Below, piece by piece: positions 5,641 to 6,599 of a stretch of 6,599 nt of DNA. The position numbers and the translations under genes were made by a program. This stretch comes from Acidimicrobiia bacterium (lineage in GTDB: Bacteria > Actinomycetota > Acidimicrobiia > Spongiisociales > UBA5794). How positions within the stretch are numbered: position 1 is the first letter of the stretch; each line of letters opens with the position of its first letter. The notes beneath the pieces are model-generated. The model saw only the letters and a list, made by a program, of their open reading frames with translations, searched no databases and was not told where the DNA came from. The stretch spans positions 1 to 6,599 of the forward strand of contig JAOZMA010000125.1 in assembly GCA_029934555.1 (NCBI GenBank). The letters run 5' to 3'.

Positions 5641-5711
5641 CGCACTTCGCGACACTAGGGCTAGCATTTGCGGTTGATCGACGGATTCATGCGGAACGGA
5701 TCCGCGTCCGG

Positions 5712-5717
5712 TAGCGT
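5712..5717 (+). promoter_or_regulatory. Candidate -10 element of msrA
   Basis: TAGCGT fits TANNNT and ends 10 nt before the ATG at 5728. The transcript would have a leader of only a few bases. No Shine-Dalgarno is seen before this ATG. No clear -35 is visible. A similar hexamer, TAGCAT (5662-5667), lies farther upstream. Confidence 0.35.
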
Positions 5718-5727
5718 TGACCGAACC

Positions 5728-6474
5728 ATGTGGAAATCGCGAATCACGCCCCGAACCGGGAGCGACCGGATCATTCCCGATCGGGAGAACCCGATCGGTA
5801 TCACCGGCACGCACTTCGTAAACGGATCGACGATGATCCCCCCGTTTGCCGACAACCTCGAGATGGCCTACTTCGGGATGGGATGCTTCTGGGGTGCCGA
5901 GCGAGAGTTCTGGATGGTCGATGGCATCTACACAACCGCTGTGGGGTACGCCGGCGGCGCAACCGTGAACCCGACGTACGACGATGTCTGCTCCGGGCGA
6001 ACCGGACACACCGAAGCGGTGCTTGTCGTCTTTGACCCGGCTGTCGTGTCGTATGAGACGCTTCTGAAGCGGTTCTGGGAAGCACACGACCCCACGCAGG
6101 GGATGCGTCAGGGCCCCGATTCCGGCTCGCAGTACCGATCGGCGATCTACACGACGACCGATCAGCAGTTGTTGCAGGCCACCGACTCCCGGGATCGCTA
6201 TGCAGCGGATCTGGCATCGTCGGGGTTCGGAGACATCACAACCGAGATCGCACCGGCACAAGAGTTCTTCTACGCCGAGGAGTACCACCAGCAGTATCTC
6301 GCCAAGAACCTGGCACGGGCAGGGATCGACCTTCAGGCGTTCTATTTCGGCGACACCCCGCCGCCGAAGCACCCGATCGCTGCCGAGGGTTACTGCGGGA
6401 TGCAACCGACCGGCGTGGCTTGTCCGATCGGGCTGGGAGTCGTCCTTGATCCAGATACCGACGATTCCACCTGA
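5728..6474 (+). CDS. msrA: Peptide methionine sulfoxide reductase A
   Basis: A 248-residue cytoplasmic enzyme that reduces methionine-S-sulfoxide in proteins and free form, repairing oxidative damage and normally recycled by thioredoxin. The catalytic motif GCFWG carries Cys53. Other conserved parts are GYAGG, NPTYDDVCSGRTGHTEAV (Glu96), HDPTQGMRQG (Asp121) and QYRSAIY. The resolving cysteines are Cys223 in GYCG and Cys232 in GVACPIG, as in the three-cysteine E. coli type. The N-terminal extension with THFVNG also matches that type and supports the ATG at 5728; the frame is open from a TTG at 5668, but the residues encoded before 5728 look non-coding. Odd: between YLAKN and GYCG, normally joined by about two residues, there are 26 residues (195-220) with a PPPK run. 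The protein is thus longer than E. coli MsrA (212). It is divergent from the GNAT gene. Confidence 0.95.
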   Translation: MWKSRITPRTGSDRIIPDRENPIGITGTHFVNGSTMIPPFADNLEMAYFGMGCFWGAEREFWMVDGIYTTAVGYAGGATVNPTYDDVCSGRTGHTEAVLVVFDPAVVSYETLLKRFWEAHDPTQGMRQGPDSGSQYRSAIYTTTDQQLLQATDSRDRYAADLASSGFGDITTEIAPAQEFFYAEEYHQQYLAKNLARAGIDLQAFYFGDTPPPKHPIAAEGYCGMQPTGVACPIGLGVVLDPDTDDST

Positions 6475-6567
6475 GCGACTTCAGCGCAGTCAAATCTCGA
6501 GGATGAGTGCCCGAAGACTCCCCTACGCCTCCCCGAGCGGGTCCGCCCGATAAGAGGGGCACCGGAC
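6475..6567 (+). other. Non-coding region after msrA with overlapping stem options
   Basis: No convincing gene is visible here. Two hairpins compete. One is CGGG (6538-6541) with CCCG (6546-6549), which CCCC (6531-6534) and GGGG (6556-6559) can enclose. The other is GTCCG (6541-6545) with CGGAC (6563-6567), with CCC (6546-6548) and GGG inside. Either could end msrA transcription, though no T tract follows. The second would hide the AGAGGGG that may act as ribosome site for an ATG at 6568. No tRNA cloverleaf was found on either strand. Confidence 0.3.
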
Positions 6568-6599
6568 ATGCCTCCCCCCAGACGAGTGCACCCGCTCCC
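6568..6599 (+). CDS. Possible start of a further gene, cut by the window end
   Basis: The ATG at 6568 opens a frame beginning MPPPRRVHPL that runs off the window. GAGGGG (6554-6559) lies 8 nt upstream and could be a ribosome site. Only ten codons are visible, so neither coding nature nor function can be judged. A chance ATG in intergenic DNA is about as likely. Confidence 0.3.
   Translation, partial: MPPPRRVHPL

Noticed and set aside
5668..5727. Longer MsrA starting at a TTG at 5668 or the ATG at 5689
   Set aside because: The extra residues (Gly/Ser/Arg-rich) do not resemble MsrA N-termini, and the region contains the candidate promoter elements of both divergent genes.
5566..6405. A 279-codon open frame on the minus strand opposite msrA
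   Set aside because: It lies wholly over msrA and the GNAT promoter/start, with no motif. MsrA on the other strand is unmistakable.
6475..6599. tRNA or other structured RNA gene in the last 125 bp
   Set aside because: No acceptor stem, T-arm consensus or cloverleaf could be built on either strand; only short competing hairpins are present.
1..6599. CRISPR array, insertion sequence, attachment site, phage or defence genes
   Set aside because: No regularly spaced repeats, terminal inverted repeats, transposase or integrase motifs were seen. All clear genes are housekeeping or transport type.

Overview
The window is about 6.6 kb of moderately GC-rich bacterial DNA holding nine well-supported genes and possibly the first codons of a tenth. 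A coenzyme-F420-type luciferase-like oxidoreductase, strong Shine-Dalgarno sites at some genes and likely leaderless starts at others all suggest an actinobacterium. GC content looks well below Streptomyces levels, which might fit an uncultured lineage such as Acidimicrobiia; this placement is inference. I see no tRNA, rRNA, CRISPR array, insertion sequence, phage gene or toxin/defence cassette.

Layout. (1) The 3' part of a membrane acyltransferase-3 gene (+) meets an AqpZ-like aquaporin gene (-) tail to tail. The 12 bp between them is too small for a terminator, and a strong hairpin lies inside the end of the acyltransferase reading frame. (2) The aquaporin diverges from an F420-dependent LLM oxidoreductase (+). 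That gene's stop interlocks with the stop of a converging lipoprotein gene (-) in the four bases CTAG. (3) The lipoprotein diverges over 67 bp from a two-gene operon (+) encoding two half-length TauE/SafE (TSUP) membrane proteins. Canonical TSUP carriers join two such repeats in one chain. (4) A coiled-coil C4 zinc-ribbon protein (-) converges on the TSUP pair. Behind it is a Pat-like GNAT acetyltransferase (-) with its own terminator-like hairpin. (5) The GNAT gene diverges from msrA (+), which has an in-frame insertion of about 26 residues just before the resolving cysteine. (6) The last 125 bp are non-coding apart from a possible gene start at 6568.

How the genes work together. Apart from the TSUP pair there is no sign of a shared pathway. 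Strand changes at almost every gene boundary, so most genes are single transcription units. The common thread is general cell physiology: envelope modification, water flux, anion export, redox chemistry, protein repair and protein acetylation. The signals most worth a second look are the split TSUP transporter, the MsrA insertion, the run of genes with a -10-like hexamer 7-10 nt before the start codon and no Shine-Dalgarno, and the terminator hairpin inside a convergent gene. I did not find a clearly new multi-gene system.
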